Positions 11,911 through 22,556 of a DNA stretch of 64,000 bases are shown here, one piece after another. Position 1 is the stretch's first letter; each line of letters opens with the position of its first letter. Origin of the DNA: Medakamo hakoo (lineage: Eukaryota > Chlorophyta > Trebouxiophyceae > Coccomyxaceae); the NCBI GenBank assembly GCA_026636295.1, contig CP089453.1, positions 186,001 through 250,000 on the forward strand. The letters are read 5' to 3'. The notes beneath the pieces were generated by a model. The model saw only the letters and a list, made by a program, of their open reading frames with translations. It did not search any database and was not told the DNA's origin. Position numbers and translations under genes: made by a program.

Positions 11911-13845
11911 ATGGCCCTCCCACCCCTCACGGGCGCCTTCCCCGATGCCACCGTCGGCTCGCCCCAGCCCATGCCACTCCTAGTCACGGCGCTGTTGGAC
12001 TACGCCGCGCGCTGGCACCCTGCCCAGACGGTGACGACGCTCGCACCAGACGGGAGCGTGGCGTCTGTCAAAACTTATGCAGACGTCCGGGCGCGCGCCC
12101 ACGCCGCGGCCGTCTCCTTCTGCACGAAGCTGGACATCCGGTGCGTGTGTGGTGAGATGGGTGGAAGGCTGGCAGAGAGGGCGTGTGCGGGGCCGGGGGA
12201 GGGCGCCTCGTCGCGTCCCCTGCGCGTCGGCGGCGCCGACCTGGCCAAGACCCCGGCGAGGCGGACCCTGCCACCATCCTCCAGGCCGCGCCCGCCGCAT
12301 CCACTCACCCCCGGCGCACCACAACCCGACAGCCCGGGCGCCGTCGTCGCCACGCTCGCCCTGAATTCGGAGCCACACCTCGCGGCCTGGTACGCCGCCG
12401 CGGGCGCGGGCGCCGTCCTCCACTCGCTCAACCCCCGCCTGTTCGAGGACGACCTGGCCTGGATCGGGGACCACGCCCGGGACGAGGCCGTGCTGTTTGA
12501 CGCCGAGCTGGCGCCCCTGGTCCGCGCGCTGCGTCCCCGCCTGCCACGAGTCCGACACTGGGTCGTCCTGCGCGGCGGGCCCGTGCCACCATCCGCCGCG
12601 GGCGGCCCGGTCCTGTGCTGGGAGGCCGACGTCGTCGGCGCTGCCGCCGCGCCGCCGCCCGCCCCGCACACGCCGCTGCCGCCCTGGCCGGTGACCATGC
12701 CCGAGACCGCGGCCGTCGGCCTGTGCTACACGAGCGGGACGACGGGCCGGCCCAAGGGCGTCGTCTACACGCACAGGTCGGACGTGGTGCACGCGCTGTG
12801 CGCGTCCCTGGCCGACGGCTTCGGCCTGGCCGCGGCCGACGCCGCGCTCGTCGTCGTCCCGCTCTGCCACGCCAACGCGTGGGGCCTGGCGCACGCGGCG
12901 CCCCTGGTGGGCGCGGCGCTGGTGCTGCCCGGCCGCGCGACCGACGGCCCGGCGCTCGCGCGCGCGTGCGCCGAGCAGCGGCCGACCCTGCTTGCGGCCG
13001 TGCCGACCGTCTTCTTGGGGCTGACGGCGCACCTGCGTTCCGTCGGCGCGTCTGGGCCCGGCGCGCTGGGCGGCCGCGTCCGCGCCGTCTTCATCGGCGG
13101 CGCCGCCTGCCCGCCATCCCTCATCGCCGAGCTGGAGGGGCGGTACCGCGCGCGCGTGCGCCACGTGTGGGGCATGACCGAGCTCCAGCCGGTGGGGACG
13201 GTGTCTGGGGACGTGCCGGCGACGGTGGGCCTGACGGGGCCGGCGCGGGACGCGCTGACGGCGAAGCAGGGCCGCCCCGCGCCGCTCCTGGACGCGCGGA
13301 TCGTCGACCCGTCCAGCCGCGCGCCCCTGCCCCACGACGGCGCCGCCCGCGGTGAGTTGCAGGTGAAGGGCCCGTTCGTCGTGCACTCGTACGTGCACGC
13401 TGAAGCGTCGGCCCTGGACGAGGACGGCTACTTTTCGACGGGCGACATCGCGACCATCGGCCCGCCGGCCCAGGGCGGGTGGATCACCCTGGTCGACCGG
13501 TCGAAAGACCTCGTCAAGTCCGGCGGCGAGTTCATTCCGTCGGCGCAGTTGGAGGCCGCTGCGACGTCGCCGGACATCGGCGTCGCAGAAGCCGCGGTCA
13601 TCGGCATCCCGGACGCCAAGTACGGCGAGCGGCCGCTGCTGGTCGTCGTGCCGGCCGACCCGGGCAGGCTGCCGAGCGCGCAGGACGTGCGCGCGTTCCT
13701 GAAAGGCAAAGTCGCGTCGTGGTGGATCCCGGAAAAGGTGGTGGCCGTGCCCGAAATCCCGCACACCGCAACGGGGAAAATCAATAAAGTGGCTCTGCGT
13801 GAAAAGTTCGGCGGCGGCGGCGGCGTGGGCGTGTCCAAGCTGTGA
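11911..13845 (+). CDS. Acyl-activating enzyme (AMP-forming acyl-CoA synthetase family)
   Basis: Exons 11911-12140 and 12333-13845 give 580 residues. The 192-base intron is stop-free and a multiple of three. Splicing joins LDIR to PGAVVATLALNSEPHLAAWY, as in homologues. The AMP-binding loop YTSGTTGRPKG starts at Y209. Later motifs are WGMTELQPVG, GYFSTGDIA, VDRSKDLVKSGGEFI and, at the end, the C-terminal lysine region HTATGKINK. These enzymes activate a carboxylic acid as an acyl-adenylate, then usually pass it to CoA. The sequence is nearest the medium-chain or FadD-like branch. The exact acid cannot be told. The ATG follows a run of A residues, and the last residues (VSKL) resemble a peroxisomal PTS1-like tail, which is suggestive only. 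Confidence 0.9.
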   Translation: MALPPLTGAFPDATVGSPQPMPLLVTALLDYAARWHPAQTVTTLAPDGSVASVKTYADVRARAHAAAVSFCTKLDIRCVCGEMGGRLAERACAGPGEGASSRPLRVGGADLAKTPARRTLPPSSRPRPPHPLTPGAPQPDSPGAVVATLALNSEPHLAAWYAAAGAGAVLHSLNPRLFEDDLAWIGDHARDEAVLFDAELAPLVRALRPRLPRVRHWVVLRGGPVPPSAAGGPVLCWEADVVGAAAAPPPAPHTPLPPWPVTMPETAAVGLCYTSGTTGRPKGVVYTHRSDVVHALCASLADGFGLAAADAALVVVPLCHANAWGLAHAAPLVGAALVLPGRATDGPALARACAEQRPTLLAAVPTVFLGLTAHLRSVGASGPGALGGRVRAVFIGGAACPPSLIAELEGRYRARVRHVWGMTELQPVGTVSGDVPATVGLTGPARDALTAKQGRPAPLLDARIVDPSSRAPLPHDGAARGELQVKGPFVVHSYVHAEASALDEDGYFSTGDIATIGPPAQGGWITLVDRSKDLVKSGGEFIPSAQLEAAATSPDIGVAEAAVIGIPDAKYGERPLLVVVPADPGRLPSAQDVRAFLKGKVASWWIPEKVVAVPEIPHTATGKINKVALREKFGGGGGVGVSKL

Positions 13846-13900
13846 GAGGGGGAGGTCGAAGTCTTGTAGGAAAAGCTCTCGTTTTTCATCGTTTTTTTTT

Positions 13901-14350
13901 TCACGCCCACCCGCCCTGCGCCGCCCAGCTCCCACCATCGTTGCCCACCCCCACCCCGCCACACCCCAGCCCACCCGCCGCAAAAGCAGCCACCCCCGCC
14001 CCCACCGCCCCACTCAGCAGGCCCGCGATGAAAAACACGACCGCGGCCGCAGTGGTTGAGGCCGCCCGCCCCGTCAAAACCACGCCCACACCAGCCTCGG
14101 CGGTCCCACTCCCCACCTCGTCACCCTCCCAGCCCGTGCTGGCGGCCGCCTCTGGCTCGGGAGCCCAGGACGGCGTGGCCGGCGCGGGCGTCGGGATGGC
14201 GGTCGGCGAAACAGGCCGGCGCGTGGTGGCAGCGGCGGGCGTGCTCGCCGCCTTGCACCGCTGCGGGCCGCCACCACTGCCACCAGGCGTCGAGCTGGCC
14301 GCTGGCGTGCGGCGGGCGTGACGAGGCGGGCCGGGCTCGGACGAGGGCAT
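13901..14350 (-). CDS. Small putative membrane protein, unknown
   Basis: A 149-residue frame starts at the ATG at 14350. Residues 1-95 are rich in Pro, Ala, Ser and Thr with no visible domain. Residues about 97-127 (AASTTAAAVVFFIAGLL onwards) form one good hydrophobic segment, followed by a Gly-rich tail. It sits convergent to the acyl-activating enzyme, 55 bases away, and is divergent from the peptidase gene at 14546, which fits the compact layout. I do not recognise the family. GC-rich DNA gives many false frames, so the membrane segment and position are the only support. Confidence 0.45.
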   Translation of the reverse strand: MPSSEPGPPRHARRTPAASSTPGGSGGGPQRCKAASTPAAATTRRPVSPTAIPTPAPATPSWAPEPEAAASTGWEGDEVGSGTAEAGVGVVLTGRAASTTAAAVVFFIAGLLSGAVGAGVAAFAAGGLGCGGVGVGNDGGSWAAQGGWA

Positions 14351-14545
14351 TGTTTCTTGTGCGCGCGCGTGTGTGTGTGTGTGGCACGGAGAACGAAGGT
14401 GTGGGTTGAGAACGAGGCAGCGCGAGCGTCTGGCCACTGACACTCTTTCCTCTTCTCTCAAGCGGGGAGGGGGCGAGCGGGAGGCCCGCCGCCTCCTTCC
14501 TCTCCCCTCCCAGGCCTGCGGACAAGGCTACGCACACGCGCCACC

Positions 14546-16950
14546 ATGCGACGAGCCACCGCCACCCTGTCTCGGCGGCTCTCCTCCACCACGCATGCGC
14601 CCGCCGCGTCGGCGCTTGCAGCGGCCGTCACCGCCTCTCCACATCACCAGCCAGGCCTGTTTGGCATCGCCGGCTTGCAGCAGCCCACCGACTGGGCCCG
14701 GCTAGGCGCGGACGCGGTGGCAAAGTGAGTCTGGGTGGGCGGCTTTTTCTGCCGTTCCCCTCTCCACACATGCTTCCTCCACCGCTCAACCCGCCCCTCC
14801 ATCTCCCCAGGTGCGACGCCCTCGTCCACGCCGCCGTCACCTCCCCGCCGTCCGCTTCCGTCGTCCGCGCGCTAGACGACGTCTCTGACACCGTGTGCGC
14901 CGTCTTCGACGCCGCCGAACTGTGCCGCAACACGCACGTGTCTCCCGAGTGGAGGCGAGCGGCTGCGGACGCTTGTTCCTCACTGGGCGCGTACGTCCAC
15001 TCCCTGAACACGCACGCGGGGTTGTACGGAGCGTTGGGGCGGGCTCTGCATGCTGGCGAGAGTGAGGCCAAAAGCCTGGGGTTGGATTGGAGGGCCGCGG
15101 ATTTCCGGGCCCCCCTCCCACGCACGGGTTTCTCGGCCGAGGCTGCCCGGGTCGGCCGCGCCCTCGCCCGCGACTTCGAGCGGGCGGGCGTCCACCTGCC
15201 ACCGCCCGCCTCGGAAGAATTCGCGGCCCTGACAGCGCGTGTGCACGAACTAGGCATGGCCTTTGGCGACGGCTTGGCGGATCCTGGAGCGGGCGGCGCG
15301 GTGGTGCACGTCCCCGCGGGGTGTCCCTCCCTGTCCCACATCCCGCTGCTGGACCGACGCACGGCCGGCGGTGGCGGCCAGGCCGCCGTGCGCGTGCCCA
15401 CCACCCCAGCCGCGCTGGCCGCCATTCTGCGCTGGTGCCCCGACTCCGACACGCGGCGGAGCGCGTACCTCGCCGCGCACGGAACCGGCGCGGGCGGCGG
15501 TGGCGCGGCGCGGCGCCTGGCCACGCTCACTGAGCTGCTGGCCGGGCGCGCCCGCTTGGCCGAGCTCGTCGAGAGCTCGCCCTCCTCCTCCTGGGCTGGC
15601 CACGTCGTCAGCGGTGGCACGGTTGCGGGCGAAGCGGGCGCGGTGTGGGAGTTTCTGACGTCGCTTGCGGAAAAACTCCGCCCCGCGGCCGAGGCGGAGG
15701 CAGCGGGCCTGGCGGCTGCTGCGGGCGCGACCTCCGCGCTCCCCGCCTGGGATCGCCCCTTTTACGAGGCGGCAGCCAAGGCCAAAGCCGCTGCTGCCGC
15801 GGCGGCAGCGCTTCCGGCCCAGCCGTCCTCCCCGCCGCCGCTCACGCTGCAGGCCACCCTCGCGGGCCTGTCCGACCTGCTCGCCACCACCCTCTCCGTC
15901 CGGCTGACCGCCGTGCCGCCGGCCTCGCCCTCCGAGCTCTGGGCGCCCGGCGTCCAAAAGTTGGAAGCGGCGTGCGCCGACACCGGCGCACCCCTGGGGA
16001 CGCTCTACCTGGACCCGCTCCCCCGCCCGGGCAAGTTTCCCGGCGCCGCGCACTTCACCCTCCGCGCGTCCCGCGGCGGCGGCGGCGGCGGACGTGGGGA
16101 CGGCGCCCTCCCAACGCTGCCCGTCGTGGCGTTGGTCACCAACTTTGGCGGGTGCGGCGTGGGCGGCGCCGGACCTGCGCCCGCTGGGGTGGGCCTGGCA
16201 GCGCAAGGAGGCGCGCAGCCGCCCACTGCCTGCTCCTTTGGCGACGGCCCCCTGTCGCCCTCCGACGCCGCCACGCTCATCCACGAGGTCGGCCACGCGC
16301 TGCACTCTCTGCTTTCCCGCACGGAGTTTCAGCACCTGTCGGGAACGCGTGGGCCGCTGGACCTGGTGGAAGTGCCGTCCCATTTGGCGGAGCGGTGGTT
16401 GAGGGCGCCCGCGTCTGCGGCGCTCGCGACGCGCGGCGGGCTGTCGCCCGCGTCGCTGGCGGCAGCTGACGCGGCCCGCCGTGCGACCGGTGCTTTAGAC
16501 TTGCTCGGCGCGGTGTTGGACGCCCTGGTCGACCAGAGGCTCCACGGCGGCGGCGGGTCCTCGCCCGCCGCGCCCTGGCACTCGCCGGCCGCCCTCTCCG
16601 CCGCCGTCGCCGACCTCCACGCCACCTTCTCGCCCACCCCTCTCCCAGTCCACACCTGCCCTGCCGCCCGCTTTGGCCATCTGGTAGGCTACGGCGGCGC
16701 TTACTACTCGTACCTGTACGCTGACTGCATTGCCGGCGGCGTGTGGGCGGCCGGAGGGACAGGCGGGAGTTTGGCAGCGGACCCCCTGTCGCCCGTGGCT
16801 GGAGCTGCTGTGCGAGAAGCCTTGCTCGCACCGGGCTGTGCGGGCGAGCCGAGGGCGATTGTGGGCGCGGCGTTGGGTGGGCAGAGCCTGCCCGTGAGTG
16901 GGGGGTGGGCGCCGGAGTTTGGAGCGCGGCTGAGGGAGGCCGGGCTGTGA
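14546..16950 (+). CDS. Mitochondrial intermediate peptidase-like M3 metallopeptidase
   Basis: Exons 14546-14724 and 14811-16950 give 772 residues. The 86-base intron is one of the shortest here. The N-terminus MRRATATLSRRLSSTT is a typical mitochondrial presequence: basic, with hydroxyl residues and no acids. The zinc motif is HEVGHALHS with H551 and H555, and the downstream block FQHLSGTRGPLDLVEVPS carries the third ligand region typical of the M3 family and of MIP in particular. YGGAYYSYLYADCIA near the C-terminus matches the substrate-binding end. MIP removes an octapeptide from some imported matrix proteins after the first cleavage. An organellar oligopeptidase of the same family is the main alternative. 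Confidence 0.9.
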
Positions 16951-17264
16951 GTTGAGACAGGGAGGAGAGAGAGGGACCGCGGCCGTGTGTGAGTTTTAGA
17001 ATGGAGTGGAGGCCTCTAGGGATGGCCCGCCCCGGACGGCAGGGCACGGTGTCCACAGGGAGCCGGCGGGCAGGCTGATGGGGTGCGGTGGATGGGAGGC
17101 AGCCAAGGTGTGCGGGATGGCAGGATACGATGGGATGAGGGCTCGCAACGTGTCTGCGGCTCACACCCGTGTTTTCCGTGCCAGCCCGTGTGCTGCGCCC
17201 TTCCCGCGGCCACACCCGGCCTTTTTCACCGGCGCCGCCCCTCTCCACAGGGGCACCGGACGCC
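16951..17264. other. Intergenic region after the intermediate peptidase gene
   Basis: 314 bases between the peptidase stop and the proposed start of the unknown plastid protein. It has no repeat or RNA gene. A CTCCACAG acceptor-like site at 17250 suggests a possible 5' untranslated intron. Confidence 0.5.
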
Positions 17265-18494
17265 ATGCATTGCGTCAGCATTGCAGGGACTGGGGTGCGG
17301 GCGTCCTCCCGGTCGTCCAGGTGCGTTTTCGTGCGGCGGTTGCGACGCCAAAAGGCGCACACGCCGAGCTTGCGCTCGGCGTGTGCGTTTTTGGCTCGGC
17401 GTGTGCCGGCCCACCCCAATTCCGCCCTCCGCCCATGCGCCCCTCACACCGCCCTCCTCTCCCCACCTACCCTCAGCCGTGCGACAAGCCACATGCCCTG
17501 CGCACCCGTGCGGACGTCGCGGCCGGCCGGCCGCCCGCTCCTAGCCCTCAGCGCGGCAGCTTCCGCCGACAAGCGCGACACGCGCACAGCAGCGGCCGCT
17601 GTCGCCGCGCCGTCGCCCTCCTGTTCGACCGCTTCCTCCGCCACCAAGTTTTCGCCTCCGGCCTCTCCACGCGGGTCGACAGGGTCGGGGACGTCCTCGT
17701 CCTCACCCTGGTTGGCCTCGGCCATCAAAGAGGCCGTGCGCGGCATCGACGACGCCCCTTTTTTACTGCTGGGCAACACGACCACCGCATTCACGCGCCA
17801 CCCCGTCTCGCCCGCCGTCGTCGCCGCGCCGTCCCTGTGGCCTGGCATCGCAGCCGTCGTGGCGGGGGGTGGCGACGGGCTACCGTCGCCCATCATGCTC
17901 GTCCACCCGCTGGCGGAAGGGAGCCTAGGGCGCGTGCCCGGTGGTGGCGGTGAAGGGAGCGCGTGCGCCGCGCCAGCCAGCCCACTCGCGGGCGTCGCGG
18001 CCAACCTGCCGCCCGCGTCCGCCGCCTGGGGTTCGTCTTCCCACCACCTGCGCCTCGCCGACACGTCCCGCCTGATGGACGCAGGCTTGGCCGTCGCCGA
18101 AGTCGCGGGCCGGGTGGGCGACGCGTGCTGCGACGAAGAGGGCGAGGCCGAGGAAGACGCGGCCGCGTCTGCCCTCCCCGCCGCTTTGAACACGCACGCG
18201 TCCGCCCTGGCGTACGACCACCCGGCGCACGAGGCGACGGGTAGTGAACCGGGCGTCGCGTACTACGGCGTCGTCGTGCTGAGCGGCGACCAGGTGAAGG
18301 CGGGCACCGCGTCAACCACCACCACCCGCTCTTCCAGCGGTGGCGGCGGCGGCGGCGGCGCCGCGGGCTGCTACGTTTTAAAGACTGTGCGCGCCCCTGC
18401 CGGCGGCGGGTGTTCGTGCGTCTATTTCACGCTCACGCGAGTGTACAAGGGCGAGCCCCTGGCCGCCCAGCTGGTGTCGTCCTGGCTCGCCTAG
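17265..18494 (+). CDS. Conserved-looking unknown protein, probable plastid-targeted
   Basis: My preferred model is exons 17265-17320 and 17477-18494, 357 residues, with a GTGCGT donor and a CTACCCTCAG acceptor that keep frame. A later ATG at 17493 is also possible (333 residues). The first 100 residues are Ala/Ser/Thr/Arg-rich with almost no acids, as in a chloroplast transit peptide. The body includes AIKEAVRGIDDAPFLLLGN and VAYYGVVVLSGDQVKAG. The end GGCSCVYFTLTRVYKGEPL is rich in Cys and aromatic residues and looks conserved. I do not recognise a named domain. The intron holds a perfect hairpin, listed separately. Confidence 0.6.
   Translation: MHCVSIAGTGVRASSRSSRCVFVRRLRRQKAHTPSLRSACAFLARRVPAHPNSALRPCAPHTALLSPPTLSRATSHMPCAPVRTSRPAGRPLLALSAAASADKRDTRTAAAAVAAPSPSCSTASSATKFSPPASPRGSTGSGTSSSSPWLASAIKEAVRGIDDAPFLLLGNTTTAFTRHPVSPAVVAAPSLWPGIAAVVAGGGDGLPSPIMLVHPLAEGSLGRVPGGGGEGSACAAPASPLAGVAANLPPASAAWGSSSHHLRLADTSRLMDAGLAVAEVAGRVGDACCDEEGEAEEDAAASALPAALNTHASALAYDHPAHEATGSEPGVAYYGVVVLSGDQVKAGTASTTTTRSSSGGGGGGGAAGCYVLKTVRAPAGGGCSCVYFTLTRVYKGEPLAAQLVSSWLA
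17356..17392 (+). other. Perfect 14-bp hairpin with T5 in an intron
   Basis: Left arm CGCACACGCCGAGC (17356-17369), loop TTGC, right arm 17374-17387, then TTTTT. The right-arm core recurs at 17394-17406. It lies in the proposed intron 17321-17476 of the unknown plastid protein gene, about 35 bases after the donor. Confidence 0.9.
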
Positions 18495-18726
18495 GGGTGG
18501 GAAGCCGGCCCGCGCCGGTCCCGCGCCCGTCTGTACCGGGGTGATTCCGACGCGATTTTTTTTTTCTGTGTGTGCCCTAGTGTTTTTTTCTTTGGTTTGC
18601 CTGTGTGCAGAGTGGAGGGAGGAGAGTGCGGCGTCCTGTAGAGAAGCAGAAACCTTATGCCCTGTTTACAAAAAAGCCGTCTCTCTCGCACTTGGGCGCG
18701 TGCGCACACACCCCGTCCTACCCTCA

Positions 18727-21011
18727 TCAACGACGGCCAAGCACGACGTTCGCGGCCGCGACGTACTCGGCCTTTTTCGCTTTGGCGCCGGCCAAGCGCC
18801 ACGCCACGTCTTCGTGGCCCGCCTCCGTCAGCCAGGCTTTCAGCTGGGGGATGGACATGGAGGACGGGTCGACGTCGACGCCCGCCTCCGCGTCCGCAAA
18901 CTCGGCGTCGACTGGAGCCGGTGGAGCCGGAGGAGGCGCGGCGGCCGCGGCCGCCCGGGCGGCCGCCAGCGCGGCTTCCGCGCGCTCGGCCCGGCCGCGG
19001 ACGGACGACGCGTCGGCGTTCGCAGCGGCAACCGCGGCACGAGCCGCCGTCGCTTCGGCGTTCGCAGCCGCAGCCGCGCGTTCGGCTGCCGCCGCCCGCG
19101 CCTCGGCCGCGGCCGCGGCCGCACCACCCGCGGCCGCCGCACGCGCGTCAGCTTCGCGCGCCCGCGCTTCCGCCGCCGCCACGCGCGCTTCCGCCTCACG
19201 GGCCCGGGCTTCCGCCGCGGCGACGCGGGCGTCGGCTTCGCGCGCGCGGCCTTCCGCGCCCGCTCCCGCAGCCGCCGCCCGCGTTTCGGCTTCCCGCGCC
19301 GCGGCTTGCGCGGCCGCGACCGCGCTCTGCGCCGCTGCCGCCCGGGCGTCCGCCTCCGCGGCCGCACGGGCCACCAGCGCCCGCGCGGCTGTGGCAGCCG
19401 TCGTCGCAGCCCACTTCCCGTACGCCGAGCCAGGGTGCTCATCCTCATCGGCGCCCGCCAGCCCCGGGACCAGGCCCGCCGCCGCGGTGATGCGAGCCGC
19501 GACCGCGTCGGGCGTCGCGCCCGCGCCGGACGCAAAGGCGGTGATGGCCGCGCCCTCGGCCGCGAGGGCCCGCGCGACGGCGGCGGACGCGGCGGCAAGG
19601 CGCGCCGCCCGGTGGGACGCAAACTCCCGGCCGACGGCCGCCCGCCAGCGGCCGTCGGCGGCGGACCGCACGTCGCCCTCGCCCAGGGCCACTTCATCGA
19701 ACGCGGCCGCCGCGGCGCCCAGGCAGCGCCCGTGCTCGGCGTCGAGCGCGGACGCGGCGTCCGGGGTGGACGCGCTCCAGGCGGCCCGGTACGCGGCTTC
19801 CGCCGCGTCGGCGGCGCGGCGGCACTCGGCCTCCGACACGCCCTCCCAGGCGGTCGCGATGGTGGGCACGGCGCCGCCGTTGAGGGCGTCCACGTACGCG
19901 CGCGCCAGGGACGCCAGCCCGTGCCCCGTCAGGGCGGGCGCGCCCGGCGCCACGCGTTTGGGCCGGGCCAGGCCGAAGATCTGGGCCGTCAGGCCGCGCA
20001 GGCCCTCCACAAACTCTGGGCGCAGGGAGGTGAGCGGAACGGACGCCAGGTTCTGGAGCGTCGCCTCGTCCGACGCCGGGCGGACGAGCGTCACGCACGC
20101 CCGGCGCGGGAAGAGCGACCGGATGGCCCGGCGCACGCCGTTTTTCCCGCCCGCGTCGCCCGGCACGTCGCTGAGCGCGGCTTCCAGGTAGTCGTCGGCC
20201 GTGGCCGGGCCGCCGCCACCGCCGAGCGTCAGGTAAAAATCGCGGAGCAGCCAGAGGAAGGACGGCATCGCGTCGGAGAGGTCGGCCTCGGGCGGGCCGG
20301 CCGCCCCGCCACGCCCGTCGCCAGCGCGGACGCGGATGGATTTCGTGAGTTCGACGACCATGGCCAGTTTCTCGAGCGCGGACTCGTCCATGGGGCCCAT
20401 CATGTTCCAGATGAACAGGGAGGACAGGAGGATGGACAAGGAAAAGATGGAGGCGGAATACTTGCCGGTCTGTTGTTGTTGGGGTGTGTGGTGGGATGGG
20501 GGGGGGGGGGGGGGCCCAGGGGGAGAAGGTTTGAGGGAGACCGCGACGAGAGCACAGGAGACAGCTGCGCGTCGACTGCCGTCGCTCGCCTTCACCAAAC
20601 TCCCTCCGCCACGCTTACCTGGTCCACCGCGTCAATGCCTTCGCTGTCCATCAAGATCAGCGAGTACGGCTTCCCTGCCGCGTCCGTCGCCGGGATGGGC
20701 GCGGACCACACCCAGATCCCCTTTGTGTGCGGGGTGACGGCGCTCGAGACCGAAAACCCACGCCCCGCCGCGCTCGGGCCGATGAGCTGGTTCAACACCA
20801 TGGACTTCCCTTGGCGCGCACGGCCACCGACAGTCGCCACACCGACGGGCCCGCGGATGGACCGGAGTGCGGCGAGCGCGGGTTCGTTGAGCACAAACTT
20901 GCCGCTGGCGTCGACCGACACGAGCTGCAGGGGCTTGCCCGGTCCCGCAGGGGCGACGGCGGGCGTGGGCGCCGCCGCTGCAGGCGCCGACCGCCACAGC
21001 CAGCCGGACAT
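18727..21011 (-). CDS. Guanylate-binding-protein-like large GTPase with SAP-like tail
   Basis: Minus-strand exons 21011-20619 and 20469-18727 give 711 residues. The GBP GTPase motifs are present: P-loop GRARQGKS (G63-S70), the switch region TPHTKGIWVWS, the G3 element DSEGID, and the RD-type base motif in FLWLLRDFYL. A helical middle domain runs to about residue 350. After that there is a long Ala/Glu/Arg coiled coil of about 200 residues. The last 45 residues (SIPQLKAWLTEAGHEDVAW and on) resemble a SAP-type helix-turn-helix. Plant GBP-like proteins act in immunity and in nuclear condensates. Which role applies here is unknown. The intron carries a 17-base G run (C on the coding strand). Confidence 0.85.
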
Positions 21012-21155
21012 GGCGGGGTGTTTGGGTTGGTGAGGGCGAAAGGGCGGCCTCGCAACGGAAAAAGGAAAAAAGGGAAGTGATAGTGATAGAAGATGGGTGC
21101 GGCGCACGCATTTTCGTCGGACTTGTCTGCCGCGGAAACTCTCTTGGTGGTGAAA

Positions 21156-22556
21156 TCACAACTCGCTCGCCCCGCCCCGCCTCCTCCGCCCACCACTCGT
21201 CCCATCCGTGATCACGCGCCTCAGCAACCCGGCCGCCGCCTGGGCCAGCTCCTCATCTCCGCCTGTGACCCCAGCTCTGACAAGCTTCTCCAGGGCCGGG
21301 CCGAGGTGGGCGGGCCAGGCCGGTGTGGGCGAACGTGGCCCGGCCAGCCCGGAGAGGGCAGAAATCGCGTCGGCCGGGGACGGGCCCATCGGGTGGCCCG
21401 CCTCACCGCCGCCGCGCACGATGTCCGCTAAAGCGTCTGCGAGAGGGGAGGGCGCCTGCGCAATGGACAGCGCCGCAGGCGGCCACCAGGCGGTGGACGC
21501 GGCGTCGTCGCCTGCGCGCGCGCCCAGGTCCGCGGCGAGGGCCACCGCCCGCCGCCGCAGCCGGGCCAGGGACGGGGACGGCCCGCCTCCACCACCTCCC
21601 TGATCATCATCGACGATCACATCAGCCAGCAGCCCGTACCCGCCGCCCCTGGCCCAGGTGGAGGTGAGGGGTGGTGGGGACGGGCCCGCGGCCAAGGCGG
21701 CGAGGGCGGCCATGCACCGGGCGGCGAGCGCGGGGGCGGGGCGGCGGGGGCGAGGCGCGAGCGGCGGGCGTCCGGGCTGCTTGCCCCTGACGAACGACAC
21801 CGCTCTCTCGACCAAGCCGGGCGGGGGCGGCAGGCCCGCGCCCGCGCGCACTGCCGCGACCAAGCCGGCCGCCAGGCGTGGGGACGCAGCCAGGGCCACC
21901 CCAGCCGCCTCTGCGTCGTTGCGGGTGGAGGCCGCCACAACGCCGGCGGCAGCGGCCGCGGCCGCGACGGCAGGGCTCGCGTCAGACGCGGTGCTGCCGG
22001 CCGCCGTCAGGGCTGCCGTGCCGCGGGAGAGGGTGGACGCCAAGTCGGCCCAGGCGGACGGCGAGCGGACAACCACCGCCGCCGCGTCGGCGTCGACGTC
22101 CAGCAGGTCCGAAAGGGCTTCCAGGGCCGCCGCGGTGGCAGTGTCCGCGCACACAGAGCCCGGTGGAGCGCCGCGAGCTTCTTCCAGGGCCGTCGCCGCG
22201 GAAGACAGCGCGGCTGTGTCGCCCGCTGCCACGGCCAGGGCCGCCCGGACGTCGTCGCCGACCGCGTGCGTGCCGCGCCCGCCGTCGCCGCGGACGGCGG
22301 CCAGGAGAGCGTCAGCTGACGCGGAAAAGTCAGGGGAGGCGGCTGCAGTTGCTGCGGCGGCCAGGGCGGCAGGGTCTGCCGCGGCCAGCGCGGTGTGCAG
22401 CAGGCCCCGCTCTGCGGGCGAGAGCAGGTCGGAGTCGGCGGGCGGCGCGCCGCCGCGCGCGGGCGCGGACGCGTGGGCGGAGGCAAGCAACAGCAGGACT
22501 GCTGCCAACGCCGCTGTGCAGACCCAGGGCCTAGGCCGTCGCCTGGTTGGGGGCAT
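21156..22556 (-). CDS. Secretory-pathway helical-repeat protein, possibly SIL1/Fes1-like
   Basis: A single exon gives 466 residues. Residues 1-30 are a clear signal peptide: a basic start, then AALAAVLLLLASAHA. The rest is Ala-rich helix, with blocks such as ALEALSDLLDVDADAAAVVV and repeated 35-45-residue helices that look like armadillo repeats. This layout (signal peptide plus ARM repeats) recalls SIL1, the nucleotide-exchange factor of ER BiP, but no diagnostic motif settles it and there is no ER-retention tail (the end is GGASEL). Ala bias alone could mimic the repeats. It lies 144 bases downstream of the GBP start on the same strand and is divergent from ERCC1. Confidence 0.55.
   Translation of the reverse strand: MPPTRRRPRPWVCTAALAAVLLLLASAHASAPARGGAPPADSDLLSPAERGLLHTALAAADPAALAAAATAAASPDFSASADALLAAVRGDGGRGTHAVGDDVRAALAVAAGDTAALSSAATALEEARGAPPGSVCADTATAAALEALSDLLDVDADAAAVVVRSPSAWADLASTLSRGTAALTAAGSTASDASPAVAAAAAAAGVVAASTRNDAEAAGVALAASPRLAAGLVAAVRAGAGLPPPPGLVERAVSFVRGKQPGRPPLAPRPRRPAPALAARCMAALAALAAGPSPPPLTSTWARGGGYGLLADVIVDDDQGGGGGGPSPSLARLRRRAVALAADLGARAGDDAASTAWWPPAALSIAQAPSPLADALADIVRGGGEAGHPMGPSPADAISALSGLAGPRSPTPAWPAHLGPALEKLVRAGVTGGDEELAQAAAGLLRRVITDGTSGGRRRRGGASEL

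Noticed and set aside
17356-17392. Hairpin plus T run as a rho-independent terminator
   Set aside because: The window is eukaryotic and the hairpin lies in a predicted intron, so a bacterial terminator role does not apply.
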